A DNA stretch of 64,000 nucleotides from an uncultured Collinsella sp. (GTDB taxonomy: Bacteria; Actinomycetota; Coriobacteriia; Coriobacteriales; Coriobacteriaceae). Made by a program: the position numbers and the translations under genes. The notes under the pieces were generated by a model that ran no database searches, was not told the origin of the DNA, and was given only the letters and a program-made list of their open reading frames with translations. This document shows positions 47,847 through 56,328 of the stretch, in pieces (the stretch's first letter is position 1; the number at the start of each line of letters is the position of its first letter). Location: the NCBI GenBank assembly GCA_905208635.1, contig CAJLPX010000002.1:62001-126000 (forward strand). Direction: 5' to 3'.

Positions 47847-48383
47847 GTGTCTCGTATCGGTAATAAGCCTGTCCAGATTCCCGCCGGAGTCGAAGTGGCA
47901 GTCAACGGCAACAACGTTGTCGTCAAGGGCCCCAAGGGCCAGCTCGAGCTCGATGTCTTTGAGAAGCTCGCTATCAACGTCGAGGACAGCGTCCTCACCG
48001 TTTCCCGTCCCGACGACGAGCGTGAGACCCGTGCCCGCCACGGCCTCACCCGCGCCCTCATCCACAACATGGTGGTTGGCGTTTCCGAGGGCTTCGAGAA
48101 GAAGCTCGAGCTCGCCGGCGTCGGTTACCGCGTGCAGCAGAAGGGCAAGAACCTCGAGTTCTCCCTGGGCTTCTCGCACCCCGTGATCGTCGAGGCTCCC
48201 GAGGGCATCACCTTCGAGGTTCCCGACAACACCCACGTGAACGTCAAGGGTATCAACAAGCAGCAGGTCGGTCAGATCGCCGCTGAGATCCGCGGCCATC
48301 GTCCTCCCGAGCCTTACAAGGGCAAGGGTATCCACTACGTTGGCGAGCACATCCGCCGCAAGCTGGGTAAGGCCGCCAAGTAG
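47847..48383 (+). CDS. rplF: 50S ribosomal protein L6
   Basis: A 178-residue L6, near the sarcin-ricin loop. It has the repeated L6 folds, starting SRIGNKPVQIPAGVEV and including the PKGQLELDV strand, the AGVGYRVQQKGK segment and the C-terminal signature EPYKGKGIHYVGEHIRRKLGK. GTG start at 47847 with AAAGGAG before it. Confidence 0.98.
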   Translation: MSRIGNKPVQIPAGVEVAVNGNNVVVKGPKGQLELDVFEKLAINVEDSVLTVSRPDDERETRARHGLTRALIHNMVVGVSEGFEKKLELAGVGYRVQQKGKNLEFSLGFSHPVIVEAPEGITFEVPDNTHVNVKGINKQQVGQIAAEIRGHRPPEPYKGKGIHYVGEHIRRKLGKAAK

Positions 48384-48458
48384 TCGTAACCGACTCACTC
48401 GCATAAGACCAGCACCCCGTCAGGTGCTGGCAAGATCAACCTTTTTAGGAGTTTACGT

Positions 48459-48827
48459 ATGAACAAGCATAAGGCGAAGCTGGAAGGCCTCAAGCGTCGT
48501 CAGCGTCGTGTTCGCGGCAAGGTCTCGGGTACCGCCGAGCGTCCGCGTCTTCGCGTGACCCGTACTAACGCCAACATCTATGCCCAGATCATCGACGACA
48601 GCAAGGGCTCCAGCCTGACGCTCGTCTCCGCCTCGACCCTCGAGGCCGAGTTCAAGGGCACCCACACCTCGAACAAGGAGGCTGCGGAGAAGGTCGGTCA
48701 GCTCGTTGGCAAGCGCGCCATCGAGGCCGGCATCACCAAGGTCGCCTTCGATCGCGGTGGCCGTATCTACCATGGCCGCGTCAAGGCCCTCGCCGACGGT
48801 GCTCGTGCCGCCGGTCTCGAGTTCTAG
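48459..48827 (+). CDS. rplR: 50S ribosomal protein L18
   Basis: A 122-residue L18, a 5S rRNA binder. It has the basic N-terminus (KRRQRRVRGKVSG), RPRLRVTRTNANIYAQIIDD and the C-terminal FDRGGRIYHGRVKALADGAR signature. A small hairpin, CCAGCACC-CCGTCA-GGTGCTGG, lies in the 75-base spacer before it. Confidence 0.98.
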   Translation: MNKHKAKLEGLKRRQRRVRGKVSGTAERPRLRVTRTNANIYAQIIDDSKGSSLTLVSASTLEAEFKGTHTSNKEAAEKVGQLVGKRAIEAGITKVAFDRGGRIYHGRVKALADGARAAGLEF

Positions 48828-48841
48828 GAGGTATGTAGCAC

Positions 48842-49366
48842 ATGGCTCGTAATCAGAAGCAGCAGCGCGAGGCCTCCGAGTTCGAGGAGCGCGTCGTTTA
48901 CATCAACCGCGTGTCGAAGACCGTCAAGGGTGGTCGTCGCATGAGCCTCGTCGCTCTCGTCGTCGTTGGCGACGGCAAGGGCAACGTCGGCGTTGGCATG
49001 GGCAAGTCCGCTGAGGTGCCCCTGGCCATCTCCAAGGCGTCTCTCGATGCCAAGAAGAACATGTTCCACGTGCCGGTGACCGAGCAGGGCACCATCCCGC
49101 ACGAGGTTCTCGGCCACTTTGGTGCCGGCCGCATCATCATCAAGCCCGCTGTCGAGGGTACCGGCGTTATCGCCGGCGGCGCTGTGCGTCCCCTCTTCGA
49201 GCTTGCTGGCATCAAGAACGTCCTGTCCAAGTCCCTCGGTACCGACAACGGCCTCAACATCATTAAGGCTGCCGTCGAGGGCCTCAAGGAGCTCTCCAGC
49301 CCTGAGGACGTCGCGGCTCGCCGTGGCCTGACGGTCTCCGAGATGTTCGTCGGTAAGGAGAACTAA
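48842..49366 (+). CDS. rpsE: 30S ribosomal protein S5
   Basis: A 174-residue S5, which guards translational accuracy. Both domains are present: the dsRNA-binding-like half (FEERVVYINRVSKTVKGGRRMS; GDGKGNVGVGMGKS) and the C-terminal half (PAVEGTGVIAGGAVRPLFELAG; SLGTDNGLNIIKA). The ATG at 48842 has GGAGGT 10 bases before. Confidence 0.98.
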   Translation: MARNQKQQREASEFEERVVYINRVSKTVKGGRRMSLVALVVVGDGKGNVGVGMGKSAEVPLAISKASLDAKKNMFHVPVTEQGTIPHEVLGHFGAGRIIIKPAVEGTGVIAGGAVRPLFELAGIKNVLSKSLGTDNGLNIIKAAVEGLKELSSPEDVAARRGLTVSEMFVGKEN

Positions 49367-49368
49367 GC

Positions 49369-49551
49369 ATGGCTGACACCATCAAGATCAAGCAGGTCCG
49401 CAGCACCAACGGTTGCAAGCAGGACCAGGTCCGTACTGTCCGTGCCCTCGGTCTCCACAGGATCCGCGAGGTTCGCGAGATTGCTGACAACGAGTCCGTC
49501 CGCGGCATGATCTTCAAGGTCAAGCACCTTGTCGAGATTGTAGAGGAGTAG
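49369..49551 (+). CDS. rpmD: 50S ribosomal protein L30
   Basis: A 60-residue bacterial-type L30. IKIKQVRSTNGCKQDQ opens the ferredoxin-like fold and the LGLHRIREVREIAD core follows. It begins 2 bases after the rpsE stop, so it is translationally coupled; rplO begins 3 bases after it. Confidence 0.97.
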   Translation: MADTIKIKQVRSTNGCKQDQVRTVRALGLHRIREVREIADNESVRGMIFKVKHLVEIVEE

Positions 49552-49554
49552 CAA

Positions 49555-50004
49555 ATGCAGCTTCACGATCTTACTCCCGCGCCCGGTTCCACCAAGAACC
49601 GCAAGCGCGTCGGCCGTGGCAATTCTTCGGGTCACGGCACCACTTCTGGCCGCGGTCAGAAGGGCCAGGGTTCCCGCTCTGGCGGCACCAAGGGTGCCGG
49701 CTTCGAGGGTGGCCAGACTCCGCTGGCTATGCGCCTGCCCAAGCTTCCGGGCTTCCGCAACCCCCGTCGTATCGAGTACACCGCTGTTAACGTTGAGCGT
49801 CTCGAGCGTAAGTTCGAGGATGGCGCTGTGATCGACGGTGCCGCTCTTAAGGCCGCTCGCATCACCAAGAGCGAGTTCGAGCCCGTCAAGGTGCTCGGCA
49901 ATGGTGAGCTCACCAAGAAGTTCACGGTCAAGGTCGACAAGGTCAGCGCTTCTGCGCAGGCCAAGATCGAGGCCGCCGGCGGAAAGGTCGAGCTGCCGTG
50001 CTAA
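49555..50004 (+). CDS. rplO: 50S ribosomal protein L15
   Basis: A 149-residue L15. The glycine- and arginine-rich N-terminus (RKRVGRGNSSGHGTTSGRGQKGQGSR split over two motifs) and the FEGGQTPLAMRLPK segment are diagnostic. Its last codons overlap the GTG start of secY, so the two are coupled. Confidence 0.97.
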   Translation: MQLHDLTPAPGSTKNRKRVGRGNSSGHGTTSGRGQKGQGSRSGGTKGAGFEGGQTPLAMRLPKLPGFRNPRRIEYTAVNVERLERKFEDGAVIDGAALKAARITKSEFEPVKVLGNGELTKKFTVKVDKVSASAQAKIEAAGGKVELPC

Positions 50005-51284
50005 ATGGTCTTAAGAATGCTTTCCGCATCAAAGAATTGCGCGAAAAGATTCTTTTTACCATAGCTATGCTCGTCGTGTACCGCATTGGTGCGCACGTTC
50101 CTGTGCCCGGCATTCCCTTCCAGGGGATGCTGGGCCTTTTCTCGACCGATAACAATTCGGTCGCCGCAGGTGCTATGGCCCTCCTGAATCTTTTCTCTGG
50201 CGGCGCGTTGAGCTATGTGTCGGTGTTTTCGCTGGGCATCATGCCTTACATCACCAGCTCAATCATCCTCCAGATGCTCCAGGCCGTTGTGCCTTCCCTG
50301 CATGAGCTTGCCCGCGAGGGCGAGGTCGGTCAGACCAAGATTACGCAGTATTCGCGTTACCTCACCCTGGCTCTGGCAATCCTCAACTCCGTGGGTTACC
50401 TCTTCCTCTTTAAGAGCTTCGGCATCAGCTTTAATGGCGCCGGCGCTCCCGAGATCATCTTCGACCTCATGATCGTCGGCACGCTCACTGCGGGTGCCAT
50501 GCTGATCATGTGGATTGGTGAGCTCATCACCCAGCGCGGTATCGGCAATGGCATGTCGCTTATCATCTTCGCGAACATCATGGCCGGTCTTCCGCAGGCG
50601 ATCTTCTCCAGCACCGAGGGTAACGCCGGTGGCATCATCACCATGGTGATCATCTGCGCCATCATCCTGCTGGTTATCCCGCTGATTGTTTTCCTTGAGC
50701 GCGGCCAGCGCCGCATTCCGGTCTCCTACGCTAAGCGCGTCGTGGGCCGTCGCATGATGGGTGGCCAGACCACCTACCTGCCCATCAAGGTCAACACCGC
50801 GGGTGTCGTGCCGATTATCTTCGCTTCGGCGCTGCTGTACTTCCCGGCCCAGATTGCCGTGTTCTTCCCCGGCATCGGCTGGATTCAGGCAGTTGCCTCC
50901 GCGCTTTCGACCGGTTGGCTCAACTGGGTGCTTAACGTTGTCCTCATCGTGTTCTTCGCGTACTTCTACACCTCCATGGTGTTCAACCCCGATGACACGG
51001 CCGACAACCTTAAGAAACAGGGCGGCTTTATTCCGGGCGTGCGTCCGGGTAGGGCTACCGCGGCCTACATCAAGAACGCGCTCAACAAGATCACGCTTCC
51101 CAGCGCTGTCTTTTTGGCGCTCATCGCCATCGTGCCTTCGATCATCTTCTCCTTTACGGGTAACCATCTGATCCAGGCATTTGGCGGCACGTCCATCCTC
51201 ATCATGGTCGGCGTCGTGCTCGACACGGTCGATAAGCTCGAAGGCCAGATCAAGATGTATGATTACGATGGATTCTTTAAATAG
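49998..51284 (+). CDS. secY: Preprotein translocase subunit SecY
   Basis: The 428-residue central channel of the Sec translocon. It has ten membrane helices; visible SecY markers are RIGAHVPVPGI near the start, GIMPYITSSIILQML, ITQRGIGNGMSLIIFANI and the C-terminal loop RPGRATAAYIKNALN. The GTG at 49998 overlaps the end of rplO. A downstream ATG is possible but would remove family sequence. Confidence 0.96.
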   Translation: MLNGLKNAFRIKELREKILFTIAMLVVYRIGAHVPVPGIPFQGMLGLFSTDNNSVAAGAMALLNLFSGGALSYVSVFSLGIMPYITSSIILQMLQAVVPSLHELAREGEVGQTKITQYSRYLTLALAILNSVGYLFLFKSFGISFNGAGAPEIIFDLMIVGTLTAGAMLIMWIGELITQRGIGNGMSLIIFANIMAGLPQAIFSSTEGNAGGIITMVIICAIILLVIPLIVFLERGQRRIPVSYAKRVVGRRMMGGQTTYLPIKVNTAGVVPIIFASALLYFPAQIAVFFPGIGWIQAVASALSTGWLNWVLNVVLIVFFAYFYTSMVFNPDDTADNLKKQGGFIPGVRPGRATAAYIKNALNKITLPSAVFLALIAIVPSIIFSFTGNHLIQAFGGTSILIMVGVVLDTVDKLEGQIKMYDYDGFFK

Positions 51285-51302
51285 GCTAGAGGAGGATTGC
51301 TC

Positions 51303-51929
51303 ATGAACCTCGTATTGCTCGGAGCTCCGGGTGCCGGTAAGGGCACCGTCGCACAGGAGCTCGTCGCCGAGTTTGGCGTCGCTCACATTTCCACGGGCGA
51401 CCTGCTGCGTGCTGCCGTCAAGGGTGGCACCGAGCTTGGTATTCAGGCTAAGAAGTACATGGACGCTGGCGAGCTCGTTCCCGACCAGCTCGTGATCGAC
51501 CTTGTCAAGGAGCGCCTTGCCGCCGATGACGCCCAGCAGGGCTTCATCCTCGACGGCTTCCCGCGCAACACCGCCCAGGCTGTGACGCTCGATTCCGAGC
51601 TCTCCGCCATGGGTCGCGAGATCGATTGCGCCCTTCTGGTCGACGTGGCCCCCGAGGTCATCATCGACCGTCTGTCTTCGCGTCGCACCTGCCGCGCCTG
51701 CGGTTACACCGGCACTGCTGCCGATGCCACCTGCCCCAAGTGCGCCGGCGAGATGTATCAGCGCGACGACGACAAGCCCGAGACCATCAAGAACCGTCTC
51801 GACGTCTACGAGAAGTCCACGAGCCCGCTCGTCGATTACTATCGTGGCCAGGGTCTGCTCAAGTCGGTCAACGGTGACCAGGCTCGCGAGACCGTATACG
51901 GGGACGTCAAAGAGGCTCTCGGTCTATGA
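51303..51929 (+). CDS. adk: Adenylate kinase with zinc LID
   Basis: A 208-residue enzyme that interconverts ATP, AMP and ADP. P-loop GAPGAGKGT is at residue 7, and DGFPRN is the AMP-binding motif. The LID holds two Cys pairs, CRAC and CPKC, so it is the long, zinc-binding form found in many Gram-positives. ATG 51303 with GAGGAGG upstream. Its TGA overlaps the map ATG. Confidence 0.97.
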   Translation: MNLVLLGAPGAGKGTVAQELVAEFGVAHISTGDLLRAAVKGGTELGIQAKKYMDAGELVPDQLVIDLVKERLAADDAQQGFILDGFPRNTAQAVTLDSELSAMGREIDCALLVDVAPEVIIDRLSSRRTCRACGYTGTAADATCPKCAGEMYQRDDDKPETIKNRLDVYEKSTSPLVDYYRGQGLLKSVNGDQARETVYGDVKEALGL

Positions 51930-52714
51930 TCAAGATTAAGTCTGCAACGCAAATTGAGCAGATGAAGAAGGCAGGAGCGCTATCTAAGATGGCGCTCCGC
52001 CACGTTGGAGCCATGGTGCGCCCCGGCGTTTCGACTTTTGAGCTCGATCAGCTCGCGGAGCAGATTATCCGCATGCATGGCGGCACCCCTGCCTTTAAGG
52101 GTTACGGCGGGTTCCCGGGGACCATTTGCGCATCGATCAACGATGCCGTGGTTCACGGTATTCCCAACCCTGACATGATCCTGCGCGATGGCGATATCAT
52201 CTCCATCGATACGGGAGCCGTTGTCGACGGTTGGGTCGGCGATAACGCATGGACGTTTTTCGTCGGCACCCCCACGCCCGAAGCCAAGGCTTTGTGCGAG
52301 GTCACGCGCGATTGCCTTAAGGCTGCCATCGAGCAGGCTGTTCCCGGTAACCATATCGGGGACGTCGGTTATGCCGTTCAGTCCCTCGCCGAGTCTCACG
52401 GTTACGGCGTGCTTCGCGACTATGTGGGTCATGGCATTGGCCGCGTGATGCACGAGGACCCCAACGTTCCTAACTATGGAAAGAAGGGGAGGGGCGTTCG
52501 CCTCCAGGCCGGCATGGTCATTGCCATCGAGCCGATGGTTACGATGGGTTCCAACCATGTGAGCACGGGCTCCGACGGTTGGATTGTTACGACCAACGAC
52601 CACCTGCCCGCCGCGCACTACGAGAACACCGTCGCCATTACCAATGACGGTCCGGTGATTCTCACCACGGATGCCCAAGGTGCTTGGTGTTCCTTGCAGG
52701 GCGGTGAAATGTAG
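51926..52714 (+). CDS. map: Methionine aminopeptidase type I
   Basis: A 262-residue MetAP. Metal ligands are readable in DIISIDTGAVVDGWVGDNAWTF (Asp pair), the His of GHGIGRVMHE and the Glu residues of IAIEPMVTMG and the C-terminal YENTVAIT. ATGA overlap with adk shows coupling. It removes initiator Met from nascent proteins. Confidence 0.97.
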   Translation: MIKIKSATQIEQMKKAGALSKMALRHVGAMVRPGVSTFELDQLAEQIIRMHGGTPAFKGYGGFPGTICASINDAVVHGIPNPDMILRDGDIISIDTGAVVDGWVGDNAWTFFVGTPTPEAKALCEVTRDCLKAAIEQAVPGNHIGDVGYAVQSLAESHGYGVLRDYVGHGIGRVMHEDPNVPNYGKKGRGVRLQAGMVIAIEPMVTMGSNHVSTGSDGWIVTTNDHLPAAHYENTVAITNDGPVILTTDAQGAWCSLQGGEM

Positions 52715-52857
52715 GGCTTGCGTCAAATGCACGCCTTAACATTTCAAATGTAACAAGTTCCGCTTAGTTGTGGAGCCATTACGAAGATACTACGATACGT
52801 GCATGCGTATTGTAGAATACTCAATCGCTGTCGTTTTCTAGAGAAAGATGATTGCTT

Positions 52858-53076
52858 GTGAAGAAGGAAGACGCAATTGAGCTCGAGGGTACGGTAAAGG
52901 AACCGTTGCCCAATGCCATGTTTAAGGTCGAGCTCGAGAACGGTCATTCGGTTCTGTGCAACATTTCTGGCAAGATCCGAATGAATTACATCCGTATTCT
53001 CCCCGGTGACAGGGTTGTCGTGGAGCTTTCCCCGTACGACCTGACCCGCGGCCGCATCACCTATCGCTACAAATAG
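52858..53076 (+). CDS. infA: Translation initiation factor IF-1
   Basis: A 72-residue OB-fold factor. It has KKEDAIELEGTVKEPLPNAMF, the HISGKIR-equivalent CNISGKIRMNYIRI and the end YDLTRGRITYRYK. The GTG start at 52858 gives the standard length; a TTG two codons earlier is an alternative. The 143-base spacer before it is AT-rich with TAGAAT at 52813, so it may have its own promoter. Confidence 0.96.
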   Translation: MKKEDAIELEGTVKEPLPNAMFKVELENGHSVLCNISGKIRMNYIRILPGDRVVVELSPYDLTRGRITYRYK

Positions 53077-53226
53077 CGGCACGCATACACGCACTCCATT
53101 TCCGGCTGCAGGCTTAGCTCAACCTACGGTCGGATTGTGTGTGAAGACCAGCCATAGTTTTAAACGCCTGCGGCTGGGCGAGTAGATAGTAGGGAAGTAG
53201 TTTGAGCGCTACCGAAAGGAAGAACG

Positions 53227-53340
53227 ATGAAGGTACGTCCTTCGGTCAAGAAGATGTGCGATAAGTGCAAAATCATTAGGCGCCATGGCAAGGTCCTCGT
53301 CATTTGCGAGAACCCCCGTCATAAGCAGCGTCAGGGTTAA
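53227..53340 (+). CDS. rpmJ: 50S ribosomal protein L36
   Basis: A 37-residue protein with MKVRPSVKKMCDKCK and VICENPRHKQRQG, so the C-x2-C...C...H zinc-binding form. It follows a 150-base spacer that starts after infA. AAAGGAAG precedes the ATG. Its stop is 14 bases before the rpsM start. Confidence 0.95.
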   Translation: MKVRPSVKKMCDKCKIIRRHGKVLVICENPRHKQRQG

Positions 53341-53354
53341 GAGAGGAGACTACG

Positions 53355-53729
53355 TTGGCCCGTATTAATGGTGTCGACCTCCCGCGTGAGAAGCGCGTTG
53401 AGATCGGTCTGACCTACATTTACGGCATCGGCCGCACCACTGCGACGAAGATCTGCGTCGAGTGCAACGTTAACGTGGATACGCGCGTTAAGGACCTCAC
53501 CGAGGATGAGGTTAACGCCATCCGCGATTATATCGATAAGAACCAGATCATGGTTGAGGGTGACCTCCGCCGTGAGCGCAACCAGAACGTCAAGCGCCTT
53601 ATGGACATCGGCTGCAACCGCGGCCTTCGTCACCGCAAGGGCCTCCCGGTCCGCGGCCAGCGCACCCACACTAACGCTCGTACCCGCAAGGGCCCGAAGC
53701 GTCAGATCGGTGCTAAGAAGAAGAAATAA
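53355..53729 (+). CDS. rpsM: 30S ribosomal protein S13
   Basis: A 124-residue S13, head protein in contact with L5. It opens ARINGVDLPREKRVEIGLTYIYGIG and has the C-terminal basic GLPVRGQRTHTNARTRKG. TTG start at 53355 with AGAGGAG upstream. Confidence 0.97.
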   Translation: MARINGVDLPREKRVEIGLTYIYGIGRTTATKICVECNVNVDTRVKDLTEDEVNAIRDYIDKNQIMVEGDLRRERNQNVKRLMDIGCNRGLRHRKGLPVRGQRTHTNARTRKGPKRQIGAKKKK

Positions 53730-53743
53730 GGAGCGCTAGATAG

Positions 53744-54148
53744 ATGGCTACTGCTAAGAAGAACGTTCGCGCTGCCCGTCTGAAGCGCGCGGACCGTAAG
53801 AACATTTCCGTGGGCCAGGCTCACATTCGTTCTACGTTCAACAACACGATCGTTTCGATCACCGATCCCCAGGGCAACGTCATTTCCTGGAAGTCGGCTG
53901 GCCAGGTGGGCTTCAAGGGCTCCCGTAAGTCCACGCCGTTCGCTGCCCAGATGGCTGCCGAGGCTGCTGCCAAGCAGGCCATGGAGCACGGTATGAAGAA
54001 GGTTTCCGTCTTCGTCAAGGGCCCCGGCTCCGGTCGTGAGACCGCCATTCGCTCCCTCCAGGCTGCTGGCCTCGAGGTCTCGAGCATCCAGGACAAGACC
54101 CCCATTCCGCACAACGGCTGCCGCCCCAAGAAGCGTCGCCGCGTGTAA
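53744..54148 (+). CDS. rpsK: 30S ribosomal protein S11
   Basis: A 134-residue S11, platform protein lining the E-site. Markers are NISVGQAHIRSTFNNTIV, GFKGSRKSTPFAAQMA, VKGPGSGRETAIRSL and the end PHNGCRPKKRRRV. It begins 14 bases after rpsM. Confidence 0.98.
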   Translation: MATAKKNVRAARLKRADRKNISVGQAHIRSTFNNTIVSITDPQGNVISWKSAGQVGFKGSRKSTPFAAQMAAEAAAKQAMEHGMKKVSVFVKGPGSGRETAIRSLQAAGLEVSSIQDKTPIPHNGCRPKKRRRV

Positions 54149-54167
54149 CTGAAAGGATCGTATCAAT

Positions 54168-54764
54168 ATGGCAATCGACAGGACTCCTGTTCTTAAGCGC
54201 TGCCGTCAGCTCGGGATCGATCCCGCTGAGCTCGGTTACAGCAGCAAGAAGGAATCTATCCGTCAGCCCAAGCGCCGTCGCAAGGAATCTGAGTACGGCA
54301 TGCAGCTGCGCGAGAAGCAGAAGGTCAAGTTCATCTATGGCGTTCTGGAGAAGCAGTTCCACGGGTACTTCAACAAGGCCCGCAAGATGAACGGCGTCAC
54401 CGGTGAGAACCTCATGATCATCCTTGAGTCTCGCCTCGACAACGTCGTCTTCCGTCTTGGCTTCGCCCGCACCCGCAAAGAGGCTCGTCAGTCCGTCCGT
54501 CACGGTCACTTCACCGTGAACGGCAAGCGCGTGGACATCCCGTCCTACCGCGTCAAGGCCGGCGACGTCGTCGCTGTCGGTGAGAAGTTCCGTGACCTCC
54601 TCCCCATCAAGGAGGCTCTGATTTCCTCCGAGCGCTTTGAGGTCCCTGGCTGGCTCGAGGTCGATATCGAGAAGCTGTCTGGTAACGTGCTCGCTCTGCC
54701 GACGCGTGAGCAGATCAGCGGTGATATCAACGAGCAGCTCATCGTCGAGCTCTACTCTAAGTAG
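54168..54764 (+). CDS. rpsD: 30S ribosomal protein S4
   Basis: A 198-residue S4, assembly initiator of the small subunit. The S4 domain is readable as LESRLDNVVFRLGFARTR followed by ARQSVRHGHFTVNGKRV. The N-terminus is the short Cys-free version (TPVLKRCRQLGIDP has a single Cys). It precedes rpoA, as in most alpha operons. Confidence 0.97.
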   Translation: MAIDRTPVLKRCRQLGIDPAELGYSSKKESIRQPKRRRKESEYGMQLREKQKVKFIYGVLEKQFHGYFNKARKMNGVTGENLMIILESRLDNVVFRLGFARTRKEARQSVRHGHFTVNGKRVDIPSYRVKAGDVVAVGEKFRDLLPIKEALISSERFEVPGWLEVDIEKLSGNVLALPTREQISGDINEQLIVELYSK

Positions 54765-54796
54765 TCCATCCGGGCTGCTGAGGCTGGAGGTAATAC

Positions 54797-55738
54797 ATGT
54801 CAGAATTCATTAGGCCTCAGGTTCAGGTCGAAGAGATCAACGAGACGTCTGCTCGTGTCTCCGTCGAGCCGCTCGAGCGTGGCTACGGCGATACGCTGGG
54901 TAACTCCCTTCGTCGCGTACTTCTGTCCTCGCTCGAGGGTGCCGCCGTCGAGGCTATTCAGATCGATGGTGTACAGCACGAGTTCATGACCATCCCTAAC
55001 ATGGTCGAGGATGTCACCGACATCGTCCTGAATGTCAAGGGTCTTGTCTTCAGGGCTCTCGGCACGACCGACGAGGCGACCGCCACCATTTCTGTTGACG
55101 GCCCCTGCGAGGTCACCGGTGCGGACTTCTTTATTCCGTCCGAGTTTGAGCTGGTCAACCCCGAGCAGCACATCGCTACGCTTACCGAGGGTGGCCATCT
55201 CACCATGAGCATGCGCATCGGCTATGGCCGCGGCTATGTCTCTGGCGAGGCTAACAAGCGCGACAACGATCCCATCGGTGTGATCCACGTCGACTCGCTG
55301 TACTCGCCGGTGTCCCGTTGCGCCAAGCTCGTTGAGGCTTGCCGTGTCGGTCAGCACACCGACTACGACCGCCTTGTCCTCGAGATCGAGACCAACGGCT
55401 CCATCGCTCCGCGCGACGCCGTGGTCCAGGCTGCCAATATCATCAACCAGCATATGGCTGCCTTTATGAACCTTGCCGAGACCCCCGAGGTCGAGGAGGA
55501 GGCTTCGATCTTCGCTCCCGAGGTCACCAACGACAACGCCGAGCTGGACAAGCAGATCGAGGATCTGGACCTTTCCGTCCGTTCCTACAACTGCCTTAAG
55601 CGCGCCAGCATTCACTCGGTCCGTCAGCTCGTTGAGTTCTCGGAGAACGATCTGCTTAACATCCGTAACTTCGGTGTTAAGTCGATCGAGGAAGTGAAGG
55701 ACAAGCTTGAGTCCATGGGCCTGAGCCTGAAGGCTTAA
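54797..55738 (+). CDS. rpoA: RNA polymerase alpha subunit
   Basis: A 313-residue alpha subunit. The N-terminal dimerisation domain has FVIEPLERG-equivalent VSVEPLERGYGDTLGNSLRRVLLSS (read in parts) and the EFMTIPNMVEDVTDIVLN segment. The C-terminal domain has VRSYNCLKRASI and NFGVKSIEEVKDKL. A 33-base spacer with TGGAGGT precedes the ATG. Confidence 0.98.
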   Translation: MSEFIRPQVQVEEINETSARVSVEPLERGYGDTLGNSLRRVLLSSLEGAAVEAIQIDGVQHEFMTIPNMVEDVTDIVLNVKGLVFRALGTTDEATATISVDGPCEVTGADFFIPSEFELVNPEQHIATLTEGGHLTMSMRIGYGRGYVSGEANKRDNDPIGVIHVDSLYSPVSRCAKLVEACRVGQHTDYDRLVLEIETNGSIAPRDAVVQAANIINQHMAAFMNLAETPEVEEEASIFAPEVTNDNAELDKQIEDLDLSVRSYNCLKRASIHSVRQLVEFSENDLLNIRNFGVKSIEEVKDKLESMGLSLKA

Positions 55739-55768
55739 TGCTTCGCATATTTGAGGAGAAACTAGACC

Positions 55769-56236
55769 ATGCGTCACAACGTTAAGAAGGGCCTGAAGCT
55801 CGGCACCGATGCGAGCCACACCAAGGCCATGAAGAAGAGCCTGGCCAAGGCCCTCTTCGAGAACGACCGCATCAAGACCACCGAGACCCGCGCTAAGGCG
55901 CTGCGTTCGGTCGTCGATCCGATCATCACCTGGGCCAAGAAGGGCGACCTGCACTCTCGTCGTCTGGCCATCGCCAAGCTCGGCGATAAGCAGCTCGTTG
56001 CCGAGATCTTCGACAAGGCTGCCCAGGGCATGTGGCAGGACCGCAACGGCGGTTACACCCGCATCATGAAGCTCGGCAACCGTAAGGGCGACAACGCTCC
56101 TATCGTTATCATGGAGCTCGTCACCGAGCCTTGCACGCCTAAGGCCAAGAAGGCTGCTCCGGCCCCCAAGAAGGCCGCTGCTCCCAAGAAGGTCGAGGCC
56201 GTCGAGGAGGCTCCTGCTGAGGAGACCGCTGAGTAG
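55769..56236 (+). CDS. rplQ: 50S ribosomal protein L17
   Basis: A 155-residue L17. The core (residues 1-118) shows MRHNVKKGLKLGTDASH, KTTETRAKALRSVVDP and RIMKLGNRKGDNAPI. A 37-residue Lys/Ala/Pro tail (KAKKAAPAPKKAAAPKK and then EAPAEETAE) goes beyond the standard length, as in several actinobacteria. It is the end of the ribosomal operon. Confidence 0.96.
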   Translation: MRHNVKKGLKLGTDASHTKAMKKSLAKALFENDRIKTTETRAKALRSVVDPIITWAKKGDLHSRRLAIAKLGDKQLVAEIFDKAAQGMWQDRNGGYTRIMKLGNRKGDNAPIVIMELVTEPCTPKAKKAAPAPKKAAAPKKVEAVEEAPAEETAE

Positions 56237-56262
56237 ACAATCCGTCTGCATAGGCTATATTC

Positions 56263-56295
56263 GAGGGGTACGTTCGCGTACCCCTCTTTTTTTGT
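56263..56295 (+). terminator. Terminator after rplQ
   Basis: GAGGGGTACG (56263-56272) pairs with CGTACCCCTC (56277-56286) around TTCG, and TTTTTTT follows. It ends the spc/alpha transcript. Confidence 0.93.
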
Positions 56296-56328
56296 CGCGA
56301 TACCGTTGATTGTTTGTTGGGAGCGCCC

